The notes beneath the pieces are model-generated. The model worked only from the letters and a program-made list of their open reading frames with translations. It did not search any database and was not told where the DNA came from. A stretch of DNA of 64,000 nucleotides from Lentibacillus sp. JNUCC-1 (GTDB lineage: Bacteria > Bacillota > Bacilli > Bacillales > Amphibacillaceae), in assembly GCF_009741735.1 (NCBI RefSeq), contig NZ_WHOH01000001.1:992001-1056000 (forward strand), written 5' to 3'. The position numbers were made by a program, and so were the translations under genes. Shown piece by piece: positions 44,928 to 53,738 of this stretch; position 1 is the stretch's first letter, and each line of letters starts with the position of its first letter.

Positions 44928-45635
44928 TTAGAATCTTTCTTTTTTGTACGTATACGTAATGGTGTCCCGTTTTTCAGGAATAATGGTGTTCAAAATGGAT
45001 TGCTCAATATAGGACATGGTTTGTGCAGCTGCCTCTTCCTTCGTGCAATTGCGTCTTAAATTCAGCACATTGGTCAGCATTCCCGTCCAAATCAGCATCG
45101 TCGTGTCGGCGATATAACCGACGTCTTCTTCTCTGATAAAACCTTCCTCAGCAGCCGGCTTGATAAAAAGCGAGCTCCGTGTCGCGATGTTGTGCTGGCT
45201 GATAATCAACTGCACATCTTCGCTTAATCCAATCAATTCATTTTGGTAAATCTGATAGTATTGCTGAACAAGCTCATCCGCAACCTTACCCAGGTTATCG
45301 ATATAAAGAAGCGAATAGATCTCCGGCAGCTGAAACGAATGCTTGCAAAAGCACTCCCAGGCATACAGCCATTTATCAATCGTCGTCTGTCCAAGCGCCA
45401 TATACTCCGGCAGCTCATTGATGTACGGCTGGGTATAGCGCATGACTGCAAAAAATTTCAGATGTGACAGATCTTCAAAATAGTTATAGACAGTTGAACT
45501 GGTATACCCCGCTCTGTCGGCGATCTCCCGAATGGTCATATTATGCAGGCCTTTGTCTTCAATGATTTCTTCTGTTGCCTCCAGAAAATATTTCCACATT
45601 CTCGCCTTTTGAATCTCCTTGCGTTTCGTATTCAC
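44928..45635 (-). CDS. TetR family regulator of the peptide utilisation cluster
   Basis: About 235 residues. Helix-turn-helix: MTIREIADRAGYTSSTVYNYF near residues 33-53 (in parts MTIREIADRAG and TSSTVYNYFEDL), then an all-helical ligand domain. GTG 45635 is preferred: GGGGGAGA lies upstream, whereas the longer frame starting at 45680 has none. Between oppC and the peptidase genes. Candidate operators are the three AACRTGTTCAT-like repeats at 52108-52152 upstream of the first gene. Confidence 0.87.
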   Translation of the reverse strand: MNTKRKEIQKARMWKYFLEATEEIIEDKGLHNMTIREIADRAGYTSSTVYNYFEDLSHLKFFAVMRYTQPYINELPEYMALGQTTIDKWLYAWECFCKHSFQLPEIYSLLYIDNLGKVADELVQQYYQIYQNELIGLSEDVQLIISQHNIATRSSLFIKPAAEEGFIREEDVGYIADTTMLIWTGMLTNVLNLRRNCTKEEAAAQTMSYIEQSILNTIIPEKRDTITYTYKKERF

Positions 45636-45707
45636 AGATCTCTCCCCCAAGTCCATCCATTGTTTGCCATTATTATACATTACCCCTGTTGTAGTTCATA
45701 TAAAATC

Positions 45708-46619
45708 TTATTGCTGATCACTCTTGGGATCAAAAGCGTCACGCAATCCGTCACCAATGAAATTGATCGACAGTACCGTCAGCAGGATCAGCAATCCTGG
45801 CGGCAGCCATGCTTCGGGATGTCCCCGCAAAATTCGGATGTTTTGCGCTTCCGAGATCATATTGCCCCATGTCGGTGTCGGCTGCGGAATGCCCATTCCG
45901 ATAAAGCTCATACCGGACTCGATAATGATCATCGTTGCCATCATTAAGGTGGCATTGACGACAATCGGTCCGATCGCATTTGGGAGAAAGTGTCTAAAAA
46001 TCGTGCGCAGGTCTCCGGCACCAATCGCTTTGGCACTCATAATAAATTCCTGTTCCCGCAAGCTCAAAAATGTTCCGCGAATAATCCGTGCCAAGTTAGG
46101 CCAAGTCGTAAACGCAATGACGGTTACGAAAATTCCGATTGTCACTTCTTCCACAATGGAAATGATCGTTAACGCCAGAACGAAAAATGGCAGTGCATAC
46201 ACCAAGTCGGCCGCACGCATGATCAATGCGTCAATTTTACCGCCATAATACCCGGACACCGCGCCTGTTAATATCCCGAAAACCAGCGTGAACAGCATGG
46301 CACTGAACCCAACAATCAAAGAGATGCGCGCCCCGTACAGCAAACGGGAAAAATTATCACGGCCAGAACCGTCTGTCCCAAGAATATGGTCACTTGACGG
46401 CCCTTGTTCCACGAGCATTAAATCACTCTTAGTCGGGTCATATTCCGTGAGTAATGGCGCAAAGACTGCCATCAAAACGATTAAAACCAACACAACCGTG
46501 CCCAGCACCGCCAGCTTATTCTGCATAAAGCGTTCAAACGCCATCTGACGGGGTGTTTTCGGTTTTTCTATGAGTTCGTTCCCTAAATCTAGTGCTGTAT
46601 CCTGATTGTTTTGACTCAT
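45708..46619 (-). CDS. oppC: Oligopeptide ABC transporter permease (OppC/DppC family)
   Basis: About 303 residues, six helices. N-terminal OppC_N segment (FMQNKLAVLGTVVLVLIVLMAVFAPL, in parts NKLAVLGTVVLVL and AVFAPLL), then DHILGTDGSGRDNFSRLLYGARISL near 85 (in parts), characteristic of OppC/DppC, and coupling loop EFIMSAKAIGAGDLRTIFRHFLPN near 205 (in parts). ATG 46619 follows GAGAGGTGATTGG. The frame overlaps the end of oppB in the ribosome site region, so translation is coupled. Confidence 0.92.
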   Translation of the reverse strand: MSQNNQDTALDLGNELIEKPKTPRQMAFERFMQNKLAVLGTVVLVLIVLMAVFAPLLTEYDPTKSDLMLVEQGPSSDHILGTDGSGRDNFSRLLYGARISLIVGFSAMLFTLVFGILTGAVSGYYGGKIDALIMRAADLVYALPFFVLALTIISIVEEVTIGIFVTVIAFTTWPNLARIIRGTFLSLREQEFIMSAKAIGAGDLRTIFRHFLPNAIGPIVVNATLMMATMIIIESGMSFIGMGIPQPTPTWGNMISEAQNIRILRGHPEAWLPPGLLILLTVLSINFIGDGLRDAFDPKSDQQ

Positions 46620-46630
46620 CCAATCACCTC

Positions 46631-47590
46631 TCAATCATATCGAATTCTAGGATCAACCAGACTGTATAAGATGTCAGCGACCAAATTTCCAACGAGTATC
46701 GTCACACCAAGCAGCAGGTTAATGGCCATAATGACCGGGTAATCCCGATTCACTATGGAATCAATAAACAACGTACCTAAGCCAGGGTAATTAAAGACCT
46801 GTTCTGTAATGACTGCTCCCGATAACAGAACGCCCAACTCAAATCCGAGCAGTGTAACGATCGGAATAAGCGCATTGCGCAAGGTATGTTTATACAAAAT
46901 GTTCGATTCGCTCATCCCCTTGGCTTGGGCTGTCCGGATATAGTCGCTCTTCATAATGTCCAGCACTTCAGAACGCACGTAGCGCATATATGTAGCGATA
47001 CCGGCAAGTCCCAACGTGAAGCCCGGAAGAATCAGGTGATGGAGTCTGTCCAGCACACGTCCAAACCCTTCACTGTCACCGGAAATAGACCCTTGTGCAG
47101 GAAACCAGTCCAGATTGATTGAAAACACATAAATCGCCACAAGACCAAAGAAGAAATTCGGTATCGCCAGTCCGAGAAAACCAAATGTTGTCGCTGTGTA
47201 ATCCAATAGCGAATAGGGGCGTCTGGCGGAATACAAGCCAATCGGGATTGCAAATATAAAAGTAATCACAAGTGCAAACAAGCTCAGATAAATCGTATTT
47301 GTGATGCGTTCGCCAACAATACTTTCAACAGAGCGGCCTTTATATTGAATCGACTCGCCAAAGTCACCTTTAACAAAGCCGCCCAGCCAATTAAAATACT
47401 GAATAGGCAATGGATCATTCAATCCAAGTGCTTCTTTTTGCTGTTCATATATTTCCGGATCAATGCTCGGGTCGATGTTTTTTGTGAAAGGATCCCCTGG
47501 TGCCGCTTTCGCAAGTGCAAATATAATCACAGTCAAGATCAGCAGCATCGGGATAAACACAAGAATTCTTCTGATAATATATTGAGCCAT
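46631..47590 (-). CDS. oppB: Oligopeptide ABC transporter permease (OppB/DppB family)
   Basis: 319 residues with six helices. IIRRILVFIPMLLILTVIIFAL at helix 1 (in parts) and PGDPFTKN near 32, both typical of OppB. Coupling loop DYIRTAQAKGMSESNILYKHTLRNALIPI near 190 (in parts YIRTAQAKGMSE, HTLRNALIPI). Forms the membrane channel with OppC. 65 bp after the binding-protein gene; a GGGGAGG/CCTCCTTCCC hairpin lies in that gap. Confidence 0.93.
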   Translation of the reverse strand: MAQYIIRRILVFIPMLLILTVIIFALAKAAPGDPFTKNIDPSIDPEIYEQQKEALGLNDPLPIQYFNWLGGFVKGDFGESIQYKGRSVESIVGERITNTIYLSLFALVITFIFAIPIGLYSARRPYSLLDYTATTFGFLGLAIPNFFFGLVAIYVFSINLDWFPAQGSISGDSEGFGRVLDRLHHLILPGFTLGLAGIATYMRYVRSEVLDIMKSDYIRTAQAKGMSESNILYKHTLRNALIPIVTLLGFELGVLLSGAVITEQVFNYPGLGTLFIDSIVNRDYPVIMAINLLLGVTILVGNLVADILYSLVDPRIRYD

Positions 47591-47655
47591 TCCATCACCC
47601 CTTTTTTAAAATGATTGGGAAGGAGGGATGATGCCTCCCCCCATTTAGTCTTGAA

Positions 47656-49407
47656 TTATTTGCTGACCCACCATTCATGTGCATTGTGATACATTGTAAA
47701 TGGCAGCGGGTCAATGCCGTGCATACGCTTGTTATAGCCCCAAAGCGCTTGCTCTTCATACAAAATCAGCTCAGGTAAATCACGTGAGAAGATCCCTTGC
47801 CATTCTGAATAAAGCTTCGCCCGTTCTTCTTGCTCAAACGATTTCGGGCCTTCTGTCGCTTGCTTCAACAGCTCATTGGCTTCTTCATTGTTCCAACGCG
47901 CATAGTTGTAAGGTGTTTTAATCGAATAGATCTCAGAAGGATCCGGATCACGGCGGTTCAGTCCCCATCCGATTAGGTATAGATCCCAGTCGTTGTTGTC
48001 ATTTTCGATTTCCTCTAGAAACGCAGAGAACTCTTTCGGCTGACGCAAATCGATTTTAATCCCAACTTCTTCAAGCTGTTCCTGAATAATCGGACCAAAA
48101 CGGTCTTTTTCAGCAGGATAATTCAGATTCAATACCCACTTTTCTCCGTCAGGATCTTCTCTCATACCGTCGCCATCGACATCAACATAGCCTTCTTCGT
48201 CGAGAATTTCCTTGGCTTTTTCAGGATCAAACGAGTAGTTTTTAACGGCTTCTTCATCATAAGCCCAGAACTTCCTTGGAATAGGGGATTCAACAATCTC
48301 ACCCTGTCCATACAATAAACCTTTAATGATGCCTTCACGGTTAACCGCATAGGCAATGGCCTGGCGTACCTTCTGATTGGAAATCTTTTCATTTTCTTCC
48401 CAGTTATCCGGGTCGATCGTTTTATTCTTAACGTCTTTGGTTGTGCGGTGGTTCAGCTTAAAGCCCAGCACATGAATCGCAAAGTCTGGCTGTTTAATCG
48501 TTTCTATATTGTCGTTTTGCTCAATTTGTTCAAAGTCTGCTTCCGGAATGTTGTCGGGCTGAGCGATAAAGTCGATCTCGCCTTTTTCCAAAAGACCGAT
48601 CATGACCGATGTATCAACCACTTTCCATTCCACACCATCAAGATGCGGCTTGCCTTGCCAGTAGTCTTCATTTCGTACCATTTCATAGCTTTCACGCTCA
48701 ACCATACTGTCGAACTTGAATGGTCCGGTACCAATAATTTTCTCAGGATCTTTTGATTCAGGTGAACTGATGACATCCGCAATCGCCATATCGCCGAATA
48801 CATGCTCCGGAATCAGTGGAAAGCTCGTATAATAAAGCAAGTTCGCATTGGCATTTTCAAATTTGAATGTAACTGTGTAATCATCCTCAGCAACAACAGC
48901 TTCAAATGCGTCTGAATCACCAGAACTGTATGCGTCGTAATCCTTCAGCGGTTCTACAAAAATCGTTCTAAGACCGCCGGATGCTACATACTCCGGATCC
49001 ATCAGCGTCTGATACGTAAACACAACATCTTCAGCCGTAAACTCTTCCCCGTCATGCCATTTAACACCTTCGCGAATGTTAAATGTGATTTCTGTCTGGT
49101 CGTCATTAATGGTCCAGTCCTCAGCAAGCTGTGGGACAAATTCCAGTTGATCGTTCTGAGTCACAAGACTTTCATGTGTCAGTTCAAGCATTTTTTCTTC
49201 ATAGGCATCAGTGTAAAAAATCGGGTTGAACACACCGCCTGGTGCAGTACCAAGTGCCCCAACGACCTTACCGCCGTCCTGAGGTTCACCTGGATCTTCA
49301 GAGGATGTATTTGAGTTATTACTCTTAGCATCATCCCCACAAGCCATCAGCATAGCGCTCATTAAAAGCAGCATTACTATAGAAAGAATTCGTTTATTAA
49401 TCGTCAT
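47656..49407 (-). CDS. oppA: Oligopeptide ABC transporter substrate-binding lipoprotein (OppA/DppA family)
   Basis: About 583 residues, family 5 solute-binding protein. Signal peptide with lipobox LMAC (Cys near 23), Asn/Ser/Asp-rich linker, then the binding fold: LAEDWTINDDQTEITFNIREGVKWHDG near 90 (in parts WTINDDQTEITFNIREG, VKWHDGEEFTAEDVVFTY), the family signature. VDVDGDGMREDPDG near 415 is the usual DxDGDG segment. ATG 49407 is chosen for AAAGGAGATGA upstream and the clean signal peptide. Separated from the ATPase genes by a composite repeat. Confidence 0.93.
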   Translation of the reverse strand: MTINKRILSIVMLLLMSAMLMACGDDAKSNNSNTSSEDPGEPQDGGKVVGALGTAPGGVFNPIFYTDAYEEKMLELTHESLVTQNDQLEFVPQLAEDWTINDDQTEITFNIREGVKWHDGEEFTAEDVVFTYQTLMDPEYVASGGLRTIFVEPLKDYDAYSSGDSDAFEAVVAEDDYTVTFKFENANANLLYYTSFPLIPEHVFGDMAIADVISSPESKDPEKIIGTGPFKFDSMVERESYEMVRNEDYWQGKPHLDGVEWKVVDTSVMIGLLEKGEIDFIAQPDNIPEADFEQIEQNDNIETIKQPDFAIHVLGFKLNHRTTKDVKNKTIDPDNWEENEKISNQKVRQAIAYAVNREGIIKGLLYGQGEIVESPIPRKFWAYDEEAVKNYSFDPEKAKEILDEEGYVDVDGDGMREDPDGEKWVLNLNYPAEKDRFGPIIQEQLEEVGIKIDLRQPKEFSAFLEEIENDNNDWDLYLIGWGLNRRDPDPSEIYSIKTPYNYARWNNEEANELLKQATEGPKSFEQEERAKLYSEWQGIFSRDLPELILYEEQALWGYNKRMHGIDPLPFTMYHNAHEWWVSK

Positions 49408-49500
49408 TTTGCGGTCATCTCCTTTGGTATTATGTTCAGTTGTTTTTGAAAATTTTCGTGGCGTTAAACTATGGAGCAAATACAGTCATCTTCTTTCATA

Positions 49501-49945
49501 AGAGCACCGTGATTTCCGCTGCGGGAAGTCGCTTTAACCTTATAACAGCTCAAGTGCGACATCTGTTCAAGAAGACCACTTTCACAGTGTCTTCTAGCCG
49601 CGGGCACGGCCTCAGCCTCCTTGCTCGCAAAGACCGCTCACTGTGGGGTCTTTGGACTCGTGCTGTTCCCGCAGGAGTCGACTTCCCTCCGCTCCAATCA
49701 CTCTGTTTAATCTAGTAGCTTGGACCGTTCCACTCACCTATGAGTTAGAGAATAATCTCTCTTACCTAGCTCGGGGGAAACACGGAGACTCCTGTGGGAT
49801 GCAAAGCCTCGGTGAGACCCCACAGCGCTCAGTAGGGGAAGGAAGGCTAAAACCGCGACGTCCTGTCGCAACGCCTTCATGACCCACGTCCTGTGGGCCC
49901 GAGGCTCAGCAGCGCCCACTGGACGCAGAGTGTTCCCTTCCGAGC
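49501..49945. repeat. Composite inverted repeat, copy 3, inside the opp cluster
   Basis: Left half (about 49501-49712) closely matches 25213-25475 without its cassette. Right half (about 49769-49945) matches 61-172 but carries an extra 70-bp cassette (about 49829-49899) with two hairpins sharing loop GTCCT: GCGACGTCCTGTCGC and CCCACGTCCTGTGGG. Flanks 49725-49768 match 5-60. Sits between oppF (minus) and oppA (minus); 49408-49500 and 49946-49992 hold nothing else recognised. Confidence 0.87.
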
Positions 49946-49992
49946 GGCCGCATGAAGCCGTTATAAGTTCCTAATTCCATCCCAAAGTATTT

Positions 49993-51045
49993 TTACCTCT
50001 TCAACTCTGGTCTCTCTGGGTTATCGGTGTCGTATGCGTGACAGGCGACGTAATGACCTGACTCGATTTCTTGCAGCTCAGGTCTGACCTGGGCGCAAAG
50101 GTCATTTGCAAATGGGCATCTTGTCCGAAATGCACAGCCTGATGGCGGGTTCGCCGGGTTGGGAATATCACCGGACAAGACGTCATCGGTAGCCTCAGAG
50201 TCTTCCGTCACTTCAGGAATCGCCTTCAGCAAAAACTGTGTATATGGATGAAGCGGCTTCGAATATAAAGCGTCATTTGGCGCGATCTCTGCCACGCGGC
50301 CAAGATACATGACAGCCACCCGGTCACTCACATGATTCACAACATTCAAGTCATGCGAGATAAATAAATATGTTAAATTCAACTCGTCCTGCAAGTCCTG
50401 CATCAGATTCAGCACCTGTGCCTGAATTGACACGTCCAGCGCTGAGACTGCCTCATCACAGACAACCAGCTCCGGTTCGACAATCAGCGCTCTCGCAATG
50501 CCAATCCGCTGCCGCTGCCCGCCAGAAAACTGATGCGGATACTTTTGCAAATCTGATATGCGCAGCCCCACTTTTTGAATCATGGATTCAACTTTTTCAG
50601 TACGTTCGGCTTTTGAGTGATCGGTTTGCACAATCAGCGGTTCTTCAATCAGCTGCCGAATGCTCATTTTAGCGTTAAGTGACCCAAACGGATCCTGAAA
50701 AATCATTTGCAGCGCCTTGCGATAGGAACGCATTTTGCGGGAAGGCGCCTCTGCTATATTTTCCCCATTAAAAATGATGTCGCCTTCAGTGGAATCCAGC
50801 AGTCGTATTAAGACACGACCAAGCGTTGACTTTCCACAACCAGATTCTCCGACAATCCCGAGCGTTTCACCGCGCCGGACTGAAAAAGAGACGTCATCTA
50901 CCGCTTTCACATAGTTGACGGGGCGTCTTAATATCCCGCCGTTGATTGGAAAGTATTTTTTAATATTTTTCACACGCAGGATGTCATCTTGATCAGGAGA
51001 TGCCGCAGATTTCGAATTATGCATAACTGTTTGGTTAGCTGTCAT
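49993..51045 (-). CDS. oppF: Oligopeptide ABC transporter ATP-binding protein (OppF/DppF family)
   Basis: About 350 residues. Walker A GESGCGKSTLGR near 75, signature FSGGQRQRIGIARAL near 175, Walker B LVVCDEAVSALDVS near 195, and the C-terminal oligopeptide domain with GCAFRTRCPFANDLC, whose cysteines bind an iron-sulfur or metal centre in this family. ATG 51045 overlaps the end of oppD by 11 bp and follows AAGGAGG; the open frame runs further upstream through oppD but without a ribosome site. Powers the OppB/OppC channel with OppD. Confidence 0.92.
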   Translation of the reverse strand: MTANQTVMHNSKSAASPDQDDILRVKNIKKYFPINGGILRRPVNYVKAVDDVSFSVRRGETLGIVGESGCGKSTLGRVLIRLLDSTEGDIIFNGENIAEAPSRKMRSYRKALQMIFQDPFGSLNAKMSIRQLIEEPLIVQTDHSKAERTEKVESMIQKVGLRISDLQKYPHQFSGGQRQRIGIARALIVEPELVVCDEAVSALDVSIQAQVLNLMQDLQDELNLTYLFISHDLNVVNHVSDRVAVMYLGRVAEIAPNDALYSKPLHPYTQFLLKAIPEVTEDSEATDDVLSGDIPNPANPPSGCAFRTRCPFANDLCAQVRPELQEIESGHYVACHAYDTDNPERPELKR

Positions 51046-52033
51046 GATGTTCGCCTCCTTCTTTATGCAAGATACAGCGTGACAAATGGTCATCGGCTGC
51101 TTCATATAACGGAATCGGGCCTTCTCTGCAGGCATCCATCGCATAAGGACAACGCGGCGCAAACCGGCAGCCTTTGGGGAAATCATATGCAGGCGGGATC
51201 GTGCCCTCAATAGCCTGCAGTCGCTTAACGGGTTTGTGCATATGAGGCAAACTGTTTAGCAACCCCTCTGTATAAGGGTGCTTGGTATCAAACAGCACTT
51301 CTTTCGTTGCAGCTTCCTCGACAATCTGGCCGCCATACATGACCATCACTCTGTCCGCATGCTCAGAAACGACGCCCAGGTCATGGGTGATAAACAGTAT
51401 CGCCATATTAAACTTCTTTTGGAGATCGAATAGCAGTTTAAGTATTTGCAGCTGAATCGTTACATCCAGTGCTGTGGTAGGTTCATCGGCAATCAGCAGC
51501 TTCGGTTCACACGAGATCGCTATCGCAATCATTACACGCTGCCGCATGCCTCCGGATAATTGATGGGGATAATCTTTAATGATCTGTTCCGGGCGGGAGA
51601 TCCCGACTAAGTTCAACAACTCGATCGCCTTCAGCTTGGCTTCTTTTTTGCTGACCTTTTTATGTTTGACAATCATCTCGATCATTTGATTGCCAATGGT
51701 GAAAACAGGGTTAAGTGCGGTCATCGGCTCCTGAAAAATCATCCCGATGTCTTTCCCTCTGACACGTTCAATTTCTTTCTTGGAAAACTGTGTCAGCGAC
51801 TCATTTTCCAAATAAATATCGCCACCCGCAATTTTGCCAGGCTTTTTAATCAGCTGCATAACCGACAAGGCCGTCATACTTTTACCGCTGCCTGACTCAC
51901 CAACCAAGGCAACTGTTTCCCCTCGTTTAATGGTGAATGATACATCGTCAACAGCTTTGGCAACTTTATCGTCTTTCATATAAAAGTAGGTCTTCAAATG
52001 GTCAACCTTCAGCACTTCATTGTCAGATGCCAT
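51035..52033 (-). CDS. oppD: Oligopeptide ABC transporter ATP-binding protein (OppD/DppD family)
   Basis: 332 residues. Walker [14 protein letters not shown] near 46, Q-loop [16 protein letters not shown] near 100, signature [15 protein letters not shown] near 158, Walker [16 protein letters not shown]-terminal cysteine-bearing segment [15 protein letters not shown]. First gene of the importer cluster, preceded by a promoter and repeated operator-like sites. Overlaps oppF. Confidence 0.93.
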   Translation of the reverse strand: MASDNEVLKVDHLKTYFYMKDDKVAKAVDDVSFTIKRGETVALVGESGSGKSMTALSVMQLIKKPGKIAGGDIYLENESLTQFSKKEIERVRGKDIGMIFQEPMTALNPVFTIGNQMIEMIVKHKKVSKKEAKLKAIELLNLVGISRPEQIIKDYPHQLSGGMRQRVMIAIAISCEPKLLIADEPTTALDVTIQLQILKLLFDLQKKFNMAILFITHDLGVVSEHADRVMVMYGGQIVEEAATKEVLFDTKHPYTEGLLNSLPHMHKPVKRLQAIEGTIPPAYDFPKGCRFAPRCPYAMDACREGPIPLYEAADDHLSRCILHKEGGEHHDS

Positions 52034-52107
52034 TTCATCACTCCTTTATGTATATTCAGCGGGACCTTTGAGGCTGAGTGGAATTGCATGTAATAGGATA
52101 GTTCTGT

Positions 52108-52152
52108 GATCATGTTATTTTTATGAACATGTTTTCTTTATGAACACGTTTT
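52108..52152. promoter_or_regulatory. Three operator-like repeats upstream of the opp cluster
   Basis: ATGAACATGTTTT (52123-52135) and ATGAACACGTTTT (52140-52152) repeat at 17 bp, with a weaker copy GATCATGTTATTT at 52108-52120. The inner AACATGTT is palindromic. They lie just downstream of the -10 box and are candidates for the TetR regulator of the cluster. Confidence 0.6.
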
Positions 52153-52181
52153 ATTATAGGGTAATACTAAATCGATCGCAA
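52153..52181 (-). promoter_or_regulatory. Promoter of the opp/peptidase cluster
   Basis: TTGCGA (52176-52181), 17-bp spacer, TATAAT (52153-52158) on the minus strand, about 120 bp upstream of oppD. Confidence 0.65.
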
Positions 52182-52412
52182 AGCGCTTTCTTTGTATTAA
52201 ACCGGCGCATACATGAGAGATTTGTAGCCTAATAGTTTTAGACATCTATTATGGTTGATTATGAGAAAATACGTTGGATAATGCTGAAAAATGCGTATTG
52301 AAGGGAAATCGTGGAAGTGTTATTGGGGATTGGAAGTGAGGAGCTAGGGGAAGTTGGACCTTTTGAAATGTGTGTGGCGGAGCTGGGTGAGGCGGTAGAT
52401 TATCTGCTTGGT

Positions 52413-52579
52413 CTATCTGAGGGGAGGCAGTTCTATCAGACGAAAAGTTTGGTCTATCCAAGCGAGAGGCAGTTCTATCAAACGAAGAACACAGACTATC
52501 CAAGCAAGAAGCAACTCTATCAAACGAAGAAGACTCTCTATCCAAGCAAGCCTTCATCCTATCCACCCCCCAACACCAC
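52413..52579 (+). repeat. 21-bp tandem array A8 (8 units)
   Basis: Eight units, the first 20 bp and decayed (CTATCTGAGGGGAG), the rest 21 bp, alternating CTATCCAAGCRAG and CTATCARACGAA cores. The last unit decays to CTATCCACCCCCC. Between the opp promoter and the 3' end of the SLAP gene. 52182-52412 otherwise holds nothing recognised. Confidence 0.9.
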
Positions 52580-52597
52580 CAAAATCCCACGCACACC

Positions 52598-52643
52598 AAA
52601 AAGCCAGAAGGAAGCCGTCCCATGGGTGGCTTCCTTCTGCCCT
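52598..52643. terminator. Terminator-like inverted repeat
   Basis: AAAAAGCCAGAAGGAAG pairs with CTTCCTTCTGCCCTT around CCGTCCCATGGGTGG; nearly identical to 40897-40942. On the minus strand it lies about 150 bp past the SLAP gene. Confidence 0.8.
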
Positions 52644-52652
52644 TCAAAAGAT

Positions 52653-52696
52653 CATTCGACATATTTCGGGGAGTGACTGTCACTTCCCGAATTTTC
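52653..52696. repeat. REP-like palindrome
   Basis: ATTCGACATATTTCGGGGAG faces CTTCCCGAATTTTC across TGACTGTCA. Confidence 0.8.
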
Positions 52697-52793
52697 TTTT
52701 TCTGTGTAGCGTCGGTCGTTTTCTACTAAAGGCTTCAAAAGCGCCCTCATGACGACTTCTTTCTCGCTTTCACGAATATAATAATCCAGCAGC

Positions 52794-53618
52794 CTACTCT
52801 ACATGTTCGATTTTCCAGCTGGACAAATCAAGCTTCTCTTTGACCAGCGCTTCCTTTGGAAAGACGAGGGTGATGGGCTTGCTGGAGTTCGCTTTAATGG
52901 TGAGATGTGACAGTTTGAAGGTGCCTCTTGCGGCCGCCTCGCCTAAAGCATCATAAATGATCAGAGGAACCTGCTTAAGTTCCAAGTCTTGTATGGTGCC
53001 GTTTCGCACGAGCAAGGTCGTAATCAATTCATCATCTTTTGTTTGTCTGATGGACAGGCCCATAAAAGACAACTCGTCTTTGTCGAGCGCAGGAGCCTGT
53101 TCTACAATTTTACGCAGTTTTGCCAAGGATACTTCGGAAATACTGGCCTTCTCCTCATCAGTCATATCCAGCTTATGAGCGGGCTTGGTTTCAAAAGCCA
53201 ATGACCATACGTTCGAATCCCAAGGGACTTCATCCCCCATGATAGATTCAGGCGGAAATACAAATTGCCAAGGGTATGCTGTATTCGGTTGCAGAGCTTC
53301 TAGGCTCGAAAAATTTTCCGTAATCCTCGCAATCGGCTGCCCATTTTCATCCAAAATAACAATCTCAGACTCTTTCAGACGGACTGGCTTATGTACGGTG
53401 CTGCGGATGAGGGCGGTTGCCTGCAAACTGCCATCCTCTAACTGGGAAAGATCAATTCCATAGAGGGAGAGCTGATCTTTTTTTAACTTGGGGCTTTTAT
53501 CGTTGTGTGAAGCATAGTAATGGTAAGTGTCATCCGAAACAAGCTTGCCAGAGGGGATACGCAATGTTGTCGCAAATCGTTTCTCACGTCCAGCGTTTTT
53601 ATTATATCGATCTGTCAT
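52794..53618 (-). CDS. SLAP-domain protein (accessory Sec/S-layer assembly type)
   Basis: About 274 residues with two SLAP-like repeats (about 60-150 and 185-274). Each starts LSLYGIDLSQ / LSFMGLSIRQ, has an ALIRST / LLVRNGT strand, and ends with the family motif PWQFVFPPES / PITLVFPKEA. Related proteins sit beside accessory SecA2 or S-layer genes. No signal peptide is visible. ATG 53618 selected; upstream frame lacks a ribosome site. 120 bp downstream of the giant wall nuclease gene but separated by a terminator. Confidence 0.78.
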   Translation of the reverse strand: MTDRYNKNAGREKRFATTLRIPSGKLVSDDTYHYYASHNDKSPKLKKDQLSLYGIDLSQLEDGSLQATALIRSTVHKPVRLKESEIVILDENGQPIARITENFSSLEALQPNTAYPWQFVFPPESIMGDEVPWDSNVWSLAFETKPAHKLDMTDEEKASISEVSLAKLRKIVEQAPALDKDELSFMGLSIRQTKDDELITTLLVRNGTIQDLELKQVPLIIYDALGEAAARGTFKLSHLTIKANSSKPITLVFPKEALVKEKLDLSSWKIEHVE

Positions 53619-53693
53619 TGAGGTCACATCCTTGTATCGCGTGTTGTCTCTATTATAGTATTGAATGTCATATATCAAAAGCCTTCATCGTTC

Positions 53694-53736
53694 AAAAAGA
53701 ATAACCGCCGAGCATCATGCCCGGCGGTTGTTCTTT
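53694..53736. terminator. Terminator of the wall nuclease gene
   Basis: ACCGCCGAGCATCATGCCCGGCGGT hairpin shown by its arms ACCGCCG and CGGCGGT, with A5 to the left and T7 to the right; acts on the minus strand after 53739. Confidence 0.85.
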
Positions 53737-53738
53737 TT

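Noticed and set aside
49993..51210. Upstream start of oppF at 51210
   Set aside because: The first 55 residues overlap oppD in another frame and lack a ribosome site; ATG 51045 with AAGGAGG is better.
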